Shown here piece after piece: positions 53,101-56,100 of a stretch of DNA of 64,000 nucleotides. The first letter of the stretch is position 1. Every line of letters starts with the position of its first letter. A model generated the notes under the pieces. That model made no database searches. It had not been told where the DNA came from and was given only the letters and a program-made list of their open reading frames with translations. Source of the DNA: Acheta domesticus (lineage: Eukaryota > Arthropoda > Insecta > Orthoptera > Gryllidae); the NCBI GenBank assembly GCA_031308135.1, contig JAHLJT010000631.1, positions 215,955,773 through 216,019,772 of the forward strand, in the 5' to 3' direction. A program made the position numbers and the translations under genes.

Positions 53101-56100
53101 GTACGCTTTAAAAAAAACAAAATAATGGAACATAGTATTCGTCTATTTTTCTTACATAATGCAAGAGTTTGCACATGCGCAAATCCTCTGTATTTGGTGC
53201 TAATTGTAGTCTACATCTTGCTTGGCGCTGTTAAAAAAATTCGCTAATCTAGAGGCTTGTTCACAATCGTGACACAATAGTTACAACGACAATTGAAAAC
53301 TCCCGATAATCATTACAATTTGTTAATTTTAATGTTTGAAATTTCAAAAACCCTGAAAAATAGTCATCTGCAAACATTTCTGTTGAATGTATTCGTGTAT
53401 GCTCGTTTGCACGAAAATTCTTTTATAGTTGTTAAACATTTATGTGAACACTTCTTATGTTCTCTGCGCTGTTAGCACCAATAGCGCCGTGCATAGCAGC
53501 GCTTGAGCGAGGTCATTCACACACGTGGGTTGTAAAGTACAGAGGAAGATACTAAGCTGTAACGACTCACTGTAAAGACAGAGGTTTGTGTTTTACACAA
53601 GGAACGTTCGCTGCAGGAGATTCCTAATTCTTTTAATAGTCACGAGTGGGTATTTAATTTTGGCATTAGATATCATACATTCCATAGATTACGAGAATGT
53701 GCTTATGATTGATTTCAGTTAACGTTTCATATACATATTTTTTAGTCTGTATGTTTGAATACAATACCAGCAACAGCAAAACAATATTTTAATTCGAAAT
53801 GTTTCATTATTTCTTGATGAATGTGAATGGAAATAGTTTTCTATTACAAACTTCAAGGACTTTGCTGACGCTTTAACTTCACATACTGATGCGGGATATA
53901 CATTATGTCTCTTCATGACTAACATACTTGACTTATGATGATGTAGTCAGTAACATACTGCGACGATTTCAAATTTTAATGTTATGAAAATCAAAATTTT
54001 CCCACATAAGGGTCGTGTAGTTTCTTGTCTACTTAAAATGTATTTAGTTTTTTTCTATATTTCTTCATCATTGATTTTCACATTATATTTTTATAAAAAA
54101 TGGGATTTTATGTATCTATTTTACCATTATTTTAAGCTTATTTCATGCGCACTTGAAGTTTTATCAAATATGATAAAAAATCACTTCAAAAATCAGAACC
54201 TGTGAATTAAAACATATAAAGAAAATAATCACATGAGTTATACTTTGTCATATACAATTTGCATATATCTTTGTAAATTAACAAACTTCGAAAGGAAGAA
54301 GAGCTCTTTGAATGTCACTCATCAGGCGGGACCACTGCCAAAAAAATAATTCTACCAGAGACGCTGTTTCTACTGTTTGCTAGTAGCTGTAAACGTATCT
54401 AGTATGAAGAAGATAAAGAAGCTTATTACATCCCGAAACTGAGGATTTACATTGCACTTAAAATGCTTTGGAGGATTTTATTCTTATCATTATACTTTTT
54501 AATACATCGTCATTTGTGTTTATGTATGGGAGGATCTCCGTAAAAGGCGTGAATGTATCTACGGGATTTTCTTGCCATTGTTCAGATCTTAGCCAGTAAC
54601 AAGTTTGCTCCAAGGTTATTGTGCAATAGAGAAATGGCGAACATTTTTAACTTTTCTGCTACAATGCTCGTTGTACATTCTTAAATGCAAAAGCAACTAC
54701 ATCATTTTTTTCTACCCTTGGTAGAAATCGTGCCTATGCATCTGCACAAAGAATTCTTCAAAAATGTTTCAATCAAGTAAAATTCCATTATACGCGTGTA
54801 ACAAAAATTAATTTAATATGTTAAATTAGTAGTTAGAGTTTGTACTGCGGCTAAAAGAACGGGATTATTATAGTGGGTCTGAATGAAATCTGCTATAAGG
54901 TTTTCTGGAGAAATTTGTAAAGATGTTTAGTTTTTTTGGGCTGGAGGCACTAAATGGTCACCCGAGACTTCTCGTTTTCTGTTGAGTTTTAATGACTTTA
55001 ATGGGGTTTTCCGGCAGATTACTTCATGCGTTTGTAAGTAGGTAGGTCGGATATTATGACTGGTATAGAGTTATTGCTGTTAGTTCAAAACAAATAATGG
55101 ATGTTGGATTAAATTGGGGAAATGGTACGAGAGCGAGTTTTGTGTATCAAGTATTGCGATCATCGATCGATTGATTGATCAGTGATACCAGGCACGTCAA
55201 CTTCTAAGACCATTATTCCCGTAAGTGTAGTAGCGGGAGGTAGCGGTGAGCTTCCCCCGTTGGCTGGCAAGATCCGGCGCCGATCTAGAGCGGTTAGCAG
55301 GGTTTCCCTCAACCAGATATCCCTCACCAGTGTGGCACTGCCCGAGTCGGGAAGACCTCTAAGCTCCCGTCCGATCTGCCGGCATGTGAGGTAGAGTAGT
55401 GCGTGTAAGTGTAAGTGTGTGTAAGAGGAGAGGACAGGACAAGAAATGGGGAGGAAATATCGCGCGTGCTCCGTGGCCTGTTTTTACGTTTCTACTCCGG
55501 CATTCGTCTGATCGAATAAACCGCGGAAACTACCGATCAGAGCACCCATCCGCTAGAATTCTCCTCCAGACAGTGGCTGAATTCGACCTAGCTACTTAAG
55601 TAGTGTAAAAAACTGTGCCACTGTCGGATCTTGAACCCTCGGACCTCCTGGCCAGAGGCTTGAAGGGACATCAGTAATGTCCTGAGCCACCTTTGCCCCT
55701 GCGGGTCATGGAATAATGACCTCTTTCCTCTACACAGCGACAGCAATGTAAGGAGAGCAAGTAAACCAATAACAATGATGGAAGCGACATTACATATTAC
55801 TATAACATGTTTTCTTTACGGGAGATTTTATCCAGCGCGCATCACCAGGCACACTTCAAGGCTTTCCGCGTCAAAAATATTGACTGAACAGGTAGCATCC
55901 ATACAAGTGTTCCTAGAGAAAACAAAGAGTTTAAAAGAAAAACTTTCTCCATCGCTATTTCACCAAAGAACAGGAATCGGCCAAAAAATAAAATTTGAAA
56001 CCGATCTCAATCACTTTCATATAATATTTTGCACAGTATATTGGTTAACTGTAATTATTACTTGAAATCTTTCATATTCATTATATAAATATTTACTTTC

